Shown here in pieces: positions 1 to 13,194 of a stretch of 64,000 nucleotides of DNA. Below the pieces are notes generated by a model, which made no database searches, had not been told where the DNA came from, and saw nothing but the letters and a program-made list of their open reading frames with translations. The stretch is from Knufia peltigerae (taxonomy: Eukaryota; Ascomycota; Eurotiomycetes; Chaetothyriales; Trichomeriaceae), in the NCBI GenBank assembly GCA_030247855.1, contig JAPDRN010000140.1:1-64000 (forward strand), in the 5' to 3' direction. Every line of letters starts with the position of its first letter. Positions within the stretch are counted from its first letter, which is position 1. A program made the position numbers and the translations under genes.

Positions 1-25
1 CACACACACACACACACACACACAC
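1..25. repeat. (CA)n microsatellite
   Basis: The window opens inside a perfect CA dinucleotide run of at least 12 units, truncated by the window edge. It lies in non-coding DNA. Confidence 0.95.
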
Positions 26-1252
26 GAGGACAAAAATCCTCCCCTTCCCAAGACGCAAAAAAGTGAGGCGGCCAACGGGACACGAGTGGTGCAGATCACG
101 GCCAATGAGCGAAGGATTGCCTTTTCGTGATCATCGTTTCTCATGGCTCACACTGTCGCTACGCTACTCGAGAAAGCCTGCGAGGCCAGTCCCCCAATCA
201 ACATGATCAGCGACGCCCGTTCTCTGACTCGGCGAGAACCATTGGCTACAAGGGCGCCATCCTGCAGCAAAGCAAAGTTCCGCGCTGGTAACGGCCGTCA
301 CAGGCTTCGAGCCGGTCCAGTCTCGACGCCTGACAATCCTTGCGTGGGATAGGCGGTGGAAAGCCCGGAAAGTGGCTCCCACCCTGTTCGCTCTAGGGCA
401 AGCGGCGCGCCTAGAGAAACAAAAAGGCCCTACGGACAAGGGCGCAACAAGCCCAAGGGTGGCAGCAGGGGGGAGGGGGGGTACTTTCTACGAGTACTCA
501 CACTGTACAGTATGTACAGCCAGCCAGAACCTTTCACATCCCATCCCACCCCCCTCCCCCCCTGCGATCGCTGACGACAAGACAAGCCGACCAGTTTCAC
601 AACCAACAAAGCCTCTGACGGGGGATCGCCCAATTTCTTAGTTGAGTGGTCGGAATTTCCTCCTTTTCCCTCTTGGCCCTCTTACGAGAACCACCACCAC
701 CACCACCCTTGTTTGCGGCTGACCCTGGTTTTCCCTTCGTGACCGCCGTTCCGATGCCTTTTTGTTCTTGGTTCTACTGGGATACGCCAGTCTCCACGGG
801 CGTAGTCGTACTTTTTCCCAGAATCCTAGCATACACACACCATCGCTCGATGGCTTTTCCCTGTTCGGAACCAGTAGACGGGAATGGGGCTGTTCTATAT
901 CACCCTCGAGATCCGTCCCATCCCCCCCTCTCGACAAATTCTTTCCCACTTCCTCCATTCTTATCCGTACATTGAACCGCTTCACTTTTTGAATTCGGCT
1001 GATCTCAAGTCATTGACCTTGATTCCTTTGGCAAGATTCTTCGTCGTCGCACCTGTTTGTTTCACCAACTTCACAACTCACTGTCAGTATCACTTTCGAT
1101 CCGGGACCTTACTAACGCTCGAGGCCTGATCTGATCCGACTAATAACTAACCATGGCTCCAGATTGGTTCGGCAGGCCCATTGCCATTCCCTCACCACTT
1201 GAGCACACATACCAATTGGTTCAAGGAGTCCCTTTCGTCTGCCATCCCCATC
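26..1252. other. Intergenic region and long 5' leader of the zinc-finger gene
   Basis: No supported gene was seen; the open frames here lack domain signatures and run antisense to each other. The stretch contains pyrimidine-rich tracts, a (CAC)n run near 690-711 and a TGTACAGTA word at 504-512. It probably holds the promoter and leader of the gene starting at 1253. Confidence 0.5.
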
Positions 1253-3322
1253 ATGGATCCCAACGTCAATGCTGCCATCGAGATGTTGCGGTCTTGCCGG
1301 AAGGTCTACGATGCCGAGCACCAACACCTCTCTCCCCGACAACGGGAGAAGGGCTGGTCCCGGTACTGGAGTACCATCCAGACGGCCATGACGAATTCGG
1401 GTACGATGCCACCTCAATTTGGTTCCTCGGTCCCTCAGAAACGAAACGCGTCCGCCGTGGGTGCAGCCGGCAACGAGCCCGCTTCTAAACGTGCTGGCGG
1501 TCTTGTATGTACTCCTGTCGTGCTGTGTTCCTCTTTGACTTTGGTTTGACGGAAAGAAAAGGCCCCCTTGGCGTCCTCGGTTCCTACAGCGCCCTACCTC
1601 GAGCGACATTCATCAGGCCGGAGTCAGTCTGGACGACCGTCCATGCCGGTCTCGCCAGCCGTCCAGACGACGGCAACGACAACTCCCGTCCTCATCCCCC
1701 GACACGCCACGGCCGGACAACAACGACGGACGTCCAACGCCGGATCCTCCTACTCGAGTCGGTACCAAGGACCCAACCTCAACTACATCCAAGAGGTACA
1801 AGACATGTCACCCGCCGACTTCCTCGCCAGCCATGGCGAACTCTCCGTGACGCCGCCCATGGGCATGGAGCGTGGTGAGTCGTCAAACTACCTCTCTACA
1901 CTCACATCACCGTATGTCTCCGCAATAGAGTCACCGGCGGGTTACGCCCCGATGACAAGTACTAGCGATGCAGGTCTCACGACCGCATCTACCATCGTGT
2001 CTGAGCCCATGACACGGGCCAACACGAATGATGTTCTCTGCGAGCCGTTTGGCATGTTCCGCATGGACTCGATGTCCATGTCGAAAATGCCCCAGGCGGT
2101 GGACATGCTCGACATGTCTCAAGCGCAGCATGATGTTGATCCTCGATTGTTTTCCTTTTCTTCTGTTGTTGGAACCGGCGACGGTTACAACAACCTTGCT
2201 TGTTTGTCTTTTCTGGATGATGACGGCTTTCCGTCATCATCATCAGCATCGTCGTTGTCTTACTCTGCTTCTTCTTCAAGTTACGAGATGAAGAATTGTC
2301 CCTCAAGCGGGAGCAATGCTTCATCTCTTTCAATTTCTTCTCATCATGGTCGTGACCGCTCGCCAGCTCAGAGACAAAAGGCAGTTTACACCGCAGCTCA
2401 CGATCAAGGTCAAGATGCTTCTCCTCGCGGCTCGATTCCCCCGGTCGAGAGGTCCGTCTCCCTTTCACGACGGATCGCGCCGAAGATGCGGCGCGGCGGC
2501 AACAACAAATCGTCGACGTCCAGCTTCTCCGACGACGTCGACATCCCCGAGCCCAAGATCGTCGCGGTCAAGGCCGAGGACGGCACGGTCAAGCACAAGG
2601 CCGAGATCGCGCGGTCCAATCGCCAGCCGCCGCTCCGCAAGACGACCTTTTGCCGGTTCTGCAACGACCAGCCCCAGGGCTTTCACGGCGACCACGAGCT
2701 GCGCCGGCACATGGACCGCCACCACGCGTCGGTCCGCCGCGTCTGGATCTGCAAGGACGCCTCGGCCACTGGGACATTCCTGTCCAACTGCAAGGCGTGC
2801 CGCACCGGCAAGCCGTACGGCGCCAACTACAACGCCGCCGCGCACCTGCGCCGCGCCCACTTCAACCCGTGCAAGAACCGGCGCGGCGGCCGGGCCAAAA
2901 AGTCCGAGAACCGCGGCGGCATGGGAGGGGGCAACAACCCGCCCATGGAATTCCTCAAGAACTGGATGTACGAGGAGCTCGAAATGAACCTCAACGGCCG
3001 CACCGTCGTCCAGGACATCGTCCCCGACACCATGTACGAGACCGCCATGGTCGACGAGATGGTCCACCAACACCACGCTGGTGGTGTGGCTGTCGTCCTC
3101 GACGATTATGCTGCCGCCGCCGCAGCCGCAGCCGCAAACGATATGCAAGTTCCTACTATGGCCATGACCGCGGCCATGATCCCTGCTGCTGCTGCGGCTC
3201 CCTTCGACTTCATGACCGAACCTCTTTATTTCGATAATGTGTTGCCACCTACGCCGTCGGCCTTTGCGACCCCCAACAATTACCTCATCCCAGAGGGTCC
3301 GACGCCCCCGCAGTATTTTTGA
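1253..3322 (+). CDS. C2H2-type zinc-finger protein, DUF7896-like (2 exons)
   Basis: Exons are 1253-1504 and 1562-3322, about 670 aa. The 57-bp intron starts GTATGT, and both exons are in phase 0. The start is the ATG opening MDPNVNAAIE, the first methionine of a conserved-looking helical N-terminus. The middle is a long Ser/Thr-rich disordered region. The recognisable domain is near residues 430-520: paired Cys and His residues (CRFCND, HELRRHMDRHH, CKAC, HLRRAH) spaced like degenerate C2H2 fingers, as in the fungal DUF7896 family. After it come a basic GGRAKK stretch and a polyalanine run. The role is unknown; DNA binding and transcriptional regulation are inferred from the fingers and the low-complexity architecture. 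Confidence 0.85.
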
Positions 3323-5468
3323 ACGTGTTTGGAGAGAACACCAGTTGTGTGAAGAGCCCCGGGGCATAGTTTGCGGTCTTGTTGTTGTTGATGAAACGAT
3401 AATATGATGACGTATTGACGACACTGCAATGTTAAGTTTAGATCACGAAACAGGAAGAGAAGGAACACAGGATAAAAGAGAAGGAGATCTATATCTGCGA
3501 GTTTGGTCGATGTTGCCTGTTATCGCTGTCTCTTCGGTTGTGTATTGCTTGCTGGCTTGCTTGGTATCTCAGTTCCTGCTGGCGCTCAGGTCGACAGCTT
3601 CACCTTGTTCTACACGGGAACTTCTTCATAGGCTTGGGATGTTTTTCCTTTTTCTTACCTGTCACGTTGATTGACGGACATGGCCTACTTTGCGTTGGGG
3701 GAAGGCTGTCAGAACATCTTATCCTGTCTCTTCAGATGTATACGACTTTGTTCTTAATGAATCGATGGATGGTGATGGTGGTAGTGGTAGACATGAATGG
3801 GACATGTCAACAGTCGGTTCCGCTTTTGAGGTTCAGCTGAGTTTATGAGTAACTATCTCTATCCCGCCGGCACAGATGCCAGGCTGTTTCGGCTTTTTGT
3901 TTGGGATCATGTGTTTTGCTTTGTCTGTTCTGGCTTGAATGCTTTGCTTGCTTGCTTGCTTGACTTACTCCGTACTATGCGAGCAATGGCTATTTGGGAA
4001 TGTGTATAAAAAGTCTGCCTTGGTGTTTTTGTGAATGCAATTTTACATTGCCATTGATCCAAACAAGTTGTCTCTGGTGTTGTTCTTGACTTGATCGGTT
4101 GACGTCCGTAAGAGGCATTGGATCCTAGGAGGGGATATTGACGTCTTCGACAAGCCACAATTACCTTATGGTTCTATGAGTGCTCTTTGCCTCGTTCTGA
4201 CCATCGATCTGGAGGTCGAGTCTGGGAGGAGAGGTATTTCGTTCGCAGGGGGCGCGACTTCGTACTCGTCGAGTGGCTGAGCGTCTTGTGGCAACCAATG
4301 ACACTCATTTTCTACGCCACTCGACGCGTACGCAGGTACAAGTATAGTGCAAGGCCTGTCTCGTTCCGGGAGATTGATTGGCCGATCATCGCATCAATCT
4401 TGTCAAGTTTGTTGTACTTGTGGCTCAGCTGGTGGTCAAGGTGTGATGGACTATTGACTGCCCACCAGGCCTAGAGGTAGAGAACCATCCACTGAGCGTC
4501 CCTCTGGATTCGGCTGTACCCAGTGCCCAGAAAAAGGCTTACGGGACTCTTTGCGATGGCGAGGTAGTCATTGTGGGTTTTTTTTAAACTTGTAGGTTTC
4601 TTCGATGATGTGGTTACTTTTGTTGGTCCCATTGTGAATTCCGTGTAGCATTGCCTCACCGGGCGACCAAAATTACGCGGCCGTTTGCTTCTGAGGAGTC
4701 AAAGATTGAAGGGTAAACCGCATGTTGCTCTCGGGCGTTACCTTTTTTTCTTGGGCCTTGGATGTAGAGCGAAGAAATGGCGGATATAATTACTCCATGC
4801 GGAATCTTGGTAGTTCGTAGCTTGTAAGTAGTCACAGTATAGTCAGTATGTACGGATTATCTGTGCGTACAGTAGGTATGGAGTAGGCTGTACTATACTC
4901 CGTACTAATACGTGAATAAGGCTGGGAAATGGCGGTGACAGTACTGTACAGTAGATCGGGCACTCCGTACTGTATGTAGGTCGACAAGACAAAATCTCAA
5001 ACAAAGCTGTAACTCCCGAGTGATGGTGATCGTTCGGTGGTGCCTGGGAGGTCTCTCCGTACGAGTAACAAGGTACCCTAAACAAGTTGTTTAGGGGCGT
5101 CAAGTGGTGTTTGCTTCGGAGCCTCTGTCGCCCGGTATGCGCAGCCAAGCAGTGCTAAGCTTCGGGGCATCTCTTCAGCTCCCTGCCCGCCCCTCTCGTC
5201 ACCTACAAATCGTCCCTGCCTACGACCTAATACTCCGTACTAGGAACCTAATTGCCATTGACTATTTTATTACTCTCAGACTCTTGTGTTCTCGCCTGCG
5301 ACTTTCCCTCCTCCTCCTCCTCATCATCATCCCATCACCATCGCATCCATCCCCATCTCATTTCTCCTCTACACAGGGCACACGTTCGCCTTTGTACACT
5401 CGCTTCACCTCACCGTCTTCCAATCGTTCGCCTACCACCGTTTTCCATCCCGAGAGTAAAATTCCACC
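3323..5468. other. Intergenic region with short palindromic words
   Basis: No gene was recognised. The stretch contains a (TTGC)n run near 3943-3961. Within 4800-5240 it is dense in TACTCCGTA-type words (4896-4904, 5231-5239, variants at 3966 and 4961) and holds a 12-bp perfect palindrome TACTGTACAGTA at 4942-4953. It ends with a CT-rich leader just before the CYSTM-like gene. Confidence 0.5.
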
Positions 5469-6002
5469 ATGTCGAACCAAGGATACTACCAGCAAGGTCC
5501 TCCCCAGGGCGGCTACTACCCTCAGCAGCCACAGCAAGCGTAAGTCCTTCCCCTTTTATTTAATCTTTCTTCCCCCAGTCCTATCGCATGGCGCAGCGGT
5601 TGCACTTGTAGACACATCTTGACCGCCGTTTGTGTCTGGCCTCGCTGGAAGCGCTCAATTGGTTGCGCTGGGTGTGTCTGTTTGTGTACAAATCGCTAAC
5701 ATCATGGAAACATCCCCAGCTACGGACAATACCCTCAGCAAGGATACGGACCACCACCCCAGGGAATGTACCAACAACAACAGCCTCAACAAGTCGTTGT
5801 CCGTGAGAAGAAGGACCGCGGATGTCTGGGTGCATGGTAAGTACCTACGGGAACTTTGAATATTCTCTCTACGCGAACCCCCGACCCGAGCTGACTTTTT
5901 CTGTGACATGACAGTCTTGCCGCCCTTTGCTGCTGTTTCGTCTGCGAGGAAGGATGTGAATGCTGCGCCGACTGCTGCGAATGCTTCGCCGACTGCTGTT
6001 AA
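5469..6002 (+). CDS. Small cysteine-rich CYSTM-like tail-anchored protein (3 exons)
   Basis: Exons are 5469-5539, 5720-5836 and 5915-6002, giving 91 aa. Donors are GTAAGT at both introns and all phases agree. The first two thirds are Gln/Pro/Gly/Tyr repeats (QGPPQGGYYPQQ type), then VVVREKKDRG, then a C-terminal stretch with 12 or more cysteines (CLGACLAALCCCFVCEEGCE, CADCCECFADCC). This matches the architecture of CYSTM proteins: a Q/P/Y-rich head and a cysteine-rich membrane segment at the very C-terminus. CYSTM proteins are plasma-membrane associated and linked to stress tolerance; that role here is inferred from the family. The short exons hide it from single-frame ORF searches. Confidence 0.85.
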
Positions 6003-7300
6003 ACAAAGAGCGCTAGGCGATCGACACAGGTTGTCATTGATGCGCGAAGGAGGTCAAAGAAAATGAGAACTTATGCTATTACGGAGTTGGAGCTCTAGAA
6101 GATCCATCTCTCATGACAGACACACAAGGGGGGCTTGTACACAATTGTTACCAAACATACCGACATCAGTTGACCTGGGCAGTGGTGTCTGGGCTGGACG
6201 CAGGGAGAGAGAGGTACATTCAAAGGCCATAACTCCCGGCATTTTTATTGATTTTGGCGGTGTGAGATCGGACGGAAGAGATTGCTACCATGGCTTTCCC
6301 TTGTGTACGGCATCACAAAAGGTGCGATATCCAAGGTAGCAGTGTCTTCAATGCGGAAATCCAGGTGTTTTTTTCTTCTCCTTGTTGTTTTTGCGAACCA
6401 ATATCGTTTCTGCTTGTTTTTTGGTATTTCAACTAGGTAAATAAAGCTAGGCCAATTCATTCAACACAGGCCGCTCCGTCCTCAGCACGGCGTCTACCAA
6501 GGTTGAAGAGCGACCTTTTTGAAAGAGGTTTCCTTTCTGGCCGTAATCTACCTCTCTCTCACATATCGCTACCACAGTAAAGCTTTCCGGGAGAGTCTCT
6601 TTCTCCATCAGTTCCTCTTCCGGGAAAAAAGAGCAAAACTCCGTGGTCAAAGTCGAAATACTACCGAGTGCGTTGATCAGCAAGTACATGGATTTCTTTC
6701 CGACCGTTATCGTCATTGTGAAATTCGTATTGGACGGGAGTCAAAAAAACTACGCTCTCCATGGCAACGATTCAACAGCAAGGCTGTGTGTGACTTGGGG
6801 GGGACGCGACACACGACACAATACTCGGCAGTACTCTGGAACAATGATCACCATAGTGAACAAGTCAAGGCTCATGTCTTTGAATTCATGCCCTTTTCAT
6901 TCGAAACCACTCACTTTAAGTGATAAGTGAGTGGCCAAGGTTCAGTTATAGACGTGGACAAGAGGAAAAATAGAGTTCGATCCTTTTCTTGGTCTTCCTT
7001 GTAATAAGACTAGGTCCTCCCAAGAATAAAAAAAAAACAACGAGCATGCGTTGGGTATATGATGTTTGAACTCGACAAATTCCTCGAATGCATTTCAAGT
7101 CCGTTTCGTCTTCAAGAATTAAGAAAACCCCACGAACGGTATCCCCCTTTGGCGAGAATTGTTCAGTGTGCGGCCGACTGTAAACTCCCATATCTGCTAT
7201 GCTGATCTTTATATATTCATTAACGATAGTAAGAAATTCGTCCTCCCTTCCAGTCTGGTTGAGATCTTGACAATTCTTGTCCTGGTGCTTGGTCGAGGTC
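6003..7300. other. Convergent intergenic region
   Basis: This lies between the 3' ends of the CYSTM-like gene (+) and the Pom1-like kinase (-). Short open frames on both strands show no domain or splice-consistent extension. It likely holds the two 3' untranslated regions; nothing else was seen. Confidence 0.5.
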
Positions 7301-10300
7301 CTACTTGACCAAGCTTGCGGCGGCAGCCGCAGTGGCGAGGTCAGATCTTCCACTCATGGTCCGTTGACCGACAGTCAATCGCGTGAAGCTGGGATTCGAG
7401 GTCGAAGAGGCCATGGCAGCGTGAGAGGCTCTCTTCGCCTGAGATGTTCCCTGTGAAGCTGGAGGCATTGTCGACTGGCGCCTTGCTCCGGGCTTATTGG
7501 GAGATGTTTCTTGTCGATTTCCTCCAGGGGCTTTCAAGGTGCTAGACGGGGGCTGTGGCAGAGGTCTGGCTCCGCCGGCTGTATTGACAGAATTTACTCT
7601 TTTGATGGGAGTATTTACGGCCGAAAGGTTTCTCCGGCTGGCACTGGGCATCTTGACACCAGTAATGAACTCGTGCTTGTTCGCTTCCGCGGGGTTCATT
7701 CTTCGGCTGGGATCCCATCTCAGACACTTCGCGATAAAATCGAGGAATGCCTCATCGTCACATTTGAGGACTTGTCTCAGGTCTTTCGAGCTGGGTCTCC
7801 TCCTTCGTCCCTTCGAGGAAACCGTCACTCGTGGCTTGCCCATCGAGTCAAAGAAAAGTTTCTTGCGGCTGCTCTTTTCGATCAGGTGCTTTTCGGGCGG
7901 GCCAAAGACTTCCATTATACAAGCCAGCTGCTCTTGTTCATTCTCGCCAGGGAAAATGGGGTAGCCAGTATAGAGCTCCGCCAGAATACATCCGACACTC
8001 CACATGTCTATCGGCATGCCATAGGACATTCCAAGAATGACTTCGGGAGATCGGTAAAATCGCGACTGAATATAGGTGTACACTTTCTCGTTCTCGAAAC
8101 AACTAGAGCCGAAATCAATGACCTTGATTTCAGAATGAATGGGATGCGCCAATAAGATATTCTCAGGCTTCAGATCGCAGTGAATGACTTTATGTTGTTG
8201 CAGAAGAATCAGAGTTTGCAGGAGTTGTTTCGTGAATCGTCGAATAAGTTTCAGGGAGAATCCCCGGAAATCGTGAGCTTTGATGAATTCGTAAAGGTTC
8301 ATACCAAGTAGGTCGGTGGATATACAAAGGTGACCACGGAAGTAAAAGCTTTGGTCGAAATTGACCACGCTATACTTTTTGTGAGGGTCCTGATTAGATA
8401 CGTTAGCGAAGCGTATAATGCGGGCACGATTTCACCTACCCATTCTTTCAGCTTCTGGAGGATGTTGACCTCCACAAGGGCTTGCTGGTGGAATCTTTTC
8501 TTGTTTCGGATGATCTTGACGGCAACAAGAATGCCGGTCTTGTGATCGACACAACGGACGACTTGACCAAAGCTACCCTTTCCGAGCACGTCGACAACCT
8601 CGTATCGGTAGGCCAGATGATCACCTTCAATGATATTGTAGTCACCTCGCTCATCATCATAGCCGAAGTTTGAGGATGCAGATTTCAAGTCGCCCACGAT
8701 TTTTCGTGCGCTCAATGTGCCCGTGAAATATATGTCAGCATAGTCGACAATTTCGCCACGCTCAAAGATATTGAGGTTGAAGATCCGTGACGCAGTCTCA
8801 TGGGGCATGCGGCGAACAGGCTTAGCTCTGGCCTGCAGGGCATCAAGTTGGCGTGCAGCAGATTCGAAATCCTTTCTCTTGTGAGCCAACTTCTTCATTT
8901 CATCTTCAGCAGCCATGTCATCTCGATCTAGAGCTGGCTCCTGTTTGGGTGGAATGATTTTCGGGCCTAGCAGATTAGGAGCACTCGCGGACAAAGAGCC
9001 TGATCTGTTGGAATGAATCATAAGTGTCCTGGTTGCCTCCATCGACGGACGAGTCGTTGATATTGTACTATCAATGCTGTCCTGTCGTTCCGGTACGAGC
9101 TTGATGCTTGAAGTAGAGGTCTGACGTCTGGATCTGATATAGGACGGCTTTTGAGGACTGGAGCTGTTTGCGTTGGTGTTTGTCCAACTGGCGGAGGCTG
9201 GAAGCTTGGGAGGAGGCATGTTGTCATATTTCGCCAGCTCGTCCTCTTGCACATTGCGCTCTACCGCCTTTGCTTCACTCTTCTTGCGGCTCAACTTTCT
9301 CCTCAGTACCGCAGTGGAGAATACAGACTCGCTCTCAGGCTGCTTCTCAACAGGACTTGGTGTCACTTCAGCTTTGGGTGTAACAGAAAAGCTCGGGGCT
9401 CTAGGTCCGTTTGGCTTGGCTTGACTTGGATTTCTATGCAGCTGCTCCGTGATAAAATTGGGTCGCATAAAGTTTGAGAATTCATCTGGCTTGGGGACGG
9501 ATGACGAAATAAAAGGTGAAATGTTCCGATTGCTGGACTTTTCCTCGAAGGCGAATGCGGGCAAACTTGGGCTGATGTCACTAGGTGGCCGCAACTCGTC
9601 TGATCGAAGAGCATGATGTGAAGTACTACTTCGTAATGTTAAGCTCTCGTCGGTAGACTTGTGCCCTCTGGAGAAGAAGCTGGCCTTGGATGCAGTCATT
9701 GGAGTACTCGGAGTTTTCATTATGGCACGATTTCCCGGGGGTGTTCCAGGTTTCTCACCAAGCTCTGATTTTCCATTGAGCGACTTGATCTTTGCAGATG
9801 TTGGTGTACTCAGAGGAAGCAAATTGAGAGGAGGTAACCGGAGGCTCTGAACATTCTTTTTCCCTGCCTTGGCTTGTGGCTTTGGCTTTGGCTCTGTTTC
9901 GGGCTGCAGAGATTGCGTGGGCATATTCGGAGGCGGGCTTGGAACTCGGGGCGTTTCCAGCGCCTTCATAGCGTCGTCAACACTCGAGACAATCGGACTC
10001 ACAGGAATTGGAGCATCAAACGGTGGCAGACTCGATGATCTGGCCGAGAAGAATGGCTGGTCTTGTTCACTTCCTGGAGATTCATACGCCTTCGGTATAG
10101 CAGGGACGGGCGGTACTTCCAGCTCGAAATTACTGCTGGTAGAGATATCGAGGCGAGGTTTCGGTGTTGGGAGTCTCGAAGAATTCATCACTTGAGATAA
10201 CCTAGCGACGTTGTTGACAGTGTTTTTGACCGAGTTGTAGCTGGTATTTGAGGATAAAGACTGCCCAGAGCTGTATGATTTGCGGTTTGGATCTGGTGTA

Positions 10301-11840
10301 GTTCTCGAAGATGATGGTGTCAGACTCTTGCGACTTGGGATTCCTGGTGATTGCAAGTCTGAAGACGGTAGTTGAGGCACTGGGTCCGGCTGAGGTGTGG
10401 GTGGTGCCTGCGAGATTCGGCTCTGGGGAAGAGGTGGTGCGGGAGGAACGATGGACATCCTCTGCCTCCGTCGAGCATCAGTTGGGCTTACAGTTCTGGC
10501 ACCCAAACCCGTTGCATGATGGGGCATTACTGATATTCGACGGTTACGATCACTATTACCTCCTGGTGTTGTTGTTCTTCCCGGAGTTCCACTTCTTCTG
10601 GTTGGAGTATGATGGGCACTGGGTGTTGACCTTAAGGGATCAGGAGTTCTTGATGGCGTGAGTAGATCTTTTGACGCTTGCCTCTTGGGTGCTAGAGAAG
10701 CTCGTCCTTTAATTGTGCCACCTGTTCTTGTGTCTTCAGAGCCGCTTTCTTCTGCTCTATTGACACCTCTAACGGGTAGACTTTTGATGCTTTCTGCACT
10801 TGACTTTCTTCCACCGGCGCTGGGTCTTCGTTTCATTCCTGATTTGTCCGTTAATCCAGGAGGGATAAATGTGCCGGGACCGACAGATTTCCTAGGCGCT
10901 TTCGTGGTGGTGCCTGCGTTATTGAACGAATTGGGCGGGAAATGGCTTTGTCTTCTCCCTCGTAGTCCTGATTGTGTGCTACCGGTCATCGACGCCGAGC
11001 CCCCGGAATTTCTCGACGCTGTAGATGCCGTCGAATTTTTCCTAGCAATAGGAACTGTCCCCTGCCCTTTGCGTGAGGGCACGGGAATGGCGGGTTGTGG
11101 TGCAGGTTTCTTGCCTTCTGAAAGTGTCTCTGACGATGGAGGTTTTTTGATGGAAGTGCCTCTTCGGGGAAGTGGGAAATTGTTCAGATTGGGTTCTGTG
11201 CCCACTATCGTGTCTTGGAAGTCATCGAAGTTGAAAGTCGGTTCGAGGAAGTTGCCAAAGTCCAGAGATCCATCCCCCTCTTCCTGCGCCGACGGCTTGG
11301 CCTGTATGGATGCGAAGCTGAAGCGAGAAATGTCGTTGATGGATAATTCGCGGGTGTAAAGATCTTGGGAGGCGACGGCGGACGGGCCTCGTGAGGAATT
11401 GAACTGCGGCGTTATAGAGTTGCTGACGGACCTGTTTACATCACGGCAGGAGTTAGTCGAGGATGGTGTTTTGGGTAGAGCGTACGGGCCACCACCAACC
11501 TTTTCCCCATCCCATGGTCCAGTGGACGCGGGCCCATGGGAGCTTTGGCGCTCGGTATTGACGACTGCCTTCGGCGGGAACTAAATGTTGACGCGGTGCT
11601 GGCATTGTCACCACCATCACGTCGTGTAGCTATCGAGGCGGACGAAGTTGGGAAGGCCGAGGGAGGCTTCTTCGGTAGGAGATTTTCTGCTGCAAGATTG
11701 AACGTGGTCAGCCAGGATTGATCTGCTGCATTCCTGCTTTGCATGCAGTTCGTACCACCATTGTCCGAGTCATCGGTTCTGACAGGATCAGAATATTTCG
11801 ACTGGCTCGCGGTCGAGGTTGGATGTTGTCGGTAAGGCAT
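7301..11840 (-). CDS. pom1: DYRK-family protein kinase, Pom1-like (3 exons)
   Basis: Exons on the minus strand are 11840-11500, 11431-8440 and 8389-7301, 1473 aa. The 3' intron (8439-8390) is clear: LQKLKEW joins DPHKKYSVVNFDQ. The 5' intron (11499-11432) has an unusual GTTGGT donor but a CTAAC branch point and correct phase. Residues 1 to about 1000 are Ser/Pro-rich and disordered. A DYRK homology box (YDDERGDY) precedes the kinase domain at about 1045-1355: glycine loop GKGSFGQVV, lysine VAVKII, catalytic HCDLKPENIL, DFGSS, and the DYRK activation loop YTYIQSRFYRSPE. In fission yeast Pom1 sets polarity and cell-cycle gradients at the cortex; the same job here is inferred. It could instead be another class II DYRK. 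Confidence 0.93.
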
Positions 11841-13190
11841 CGTTACAACGGCCGTTCGGAGCCCGCGGGCAGTGTGATGAGGGAAGCCTTCTCTTTCACA
11901 TACAGCCCGAGTGTCTCGACATTGAACACCCTCAGAGGTGCTCGCTCAGTCCATCTCCAAGGTATTGAGGATTGAAAGGTGTTTAGGTCAGACGGGCGTC
12001 GTCGCGACCAGGCAATGCAGGTGACCGGGGTGCAGATACGGGAGTACTGAAGGATGATTCGACCAGTCGAACGGCTGTCCTGTGGCACTGGCAGGGGATG
12101 CAGACGCGCGAAGTGGTATGCCGTCAGGGGACCACGAAGATCCGAGGATCCGATAACGCAGCTAAAAGAGAAGAAATGCTGAGTGGTTGTAGTTATGGAG
12201 TAGGTGAAGTGCTGTAGAGTATTTTCACCCTGGAGACCAAAAGCGAATTCGATGCGGTGACAACAGCAGGTAATAATCCACGGCTTTTGCTTGCTTTGTT
12301 CACTACGGCAATGCTAGTACCTAGAAACTATCGTGGAGGAGGACCTTCAGGCGCTCGTTGGCGGAAAGCCTCAGCGCGGGACAGGGGTAAGTCAAGTCAA
12401 GTACTTTTTAGTGGCCTCGCGTTTTCTAGCCTTCGTACCTGCAAGACTGGACCTCTAACATCTGCCAGGCTTGCATTGGACCGTATGATCGACTGCTAGC
12501 AGGGAAGCACTCTCTGGCTCCTGGGTCCGCCATTGTTTGGTTTGCATCTAGGGAGTTTGGGGCACAGGGTGGACAATCAACACTGCCTACGCCGCCTTAT
12601 TTCACTACTACAAGGCACTGAAACTACGGATATTCCTGTACAGTATCCGTAGGGTTATCAACATAACAGTGCAATATTTGTGTGCTCGCTTGCTGCAAAG
12701 TGTCCACAAATCATTAAAGGATTGTTGTCGTCGCTGTTTAATCTCGCTCGATGCTTGTGTCGGAGATTTAGTTAACCATCTTGCCACTTGGTGAACACAC
12801 CAGATCTGCGCTTTCTCCAGAGTTGCATAGTAGCGAGGTTGGGTTTGATCGCTGAAGGGCCAGTGAGTGGGATGCTTCATAGTTAGCCATGCTCCCGAAA
12901 ACCTATCTTCGACTCTAAAGACGCATGGCGATGGCTTCTGCTCTCGTTTCGACCCCCTGACTTGGACCCTTTAAGGGCCGGCCGATGACTTCGAGGCGTC
13001 CGGTGGAATAAAGCCACAGCGCCAAGTGAAGTGGCGCCCAGTTGTCCACGTGATGTGGCTTGCAACATGTCAACACGATGGCTACCAGTCTCGAGTCCCT
13101 ACTTACTACCGGACTACTTGGAAAACTTGTTGTTTTATTTGTTCTGTCTATATCCTCCGCCTTGCTGAAAGGGCCTATGGATGGATAGTT
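11841..13190. other. Intergenic region upstream of the kinase gene
   Basis: No gene was recognised on either strand. A TGTACAGTA word lies at 12637-12645. The kinase promoter and leader probably occupy the proximal part. Confidence 0.45.
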
Positions 13191-13194
13191 CGGA

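Noticed and set aside
2465..3424. 319-codon open frame antisense to the zinc-finger gene
   Set aside because: It mirrors a GC-rich exon with coherent zinc-finger residues on the plus strand; the antisense protein is repetitive Val/Gly/Arg without a domain.
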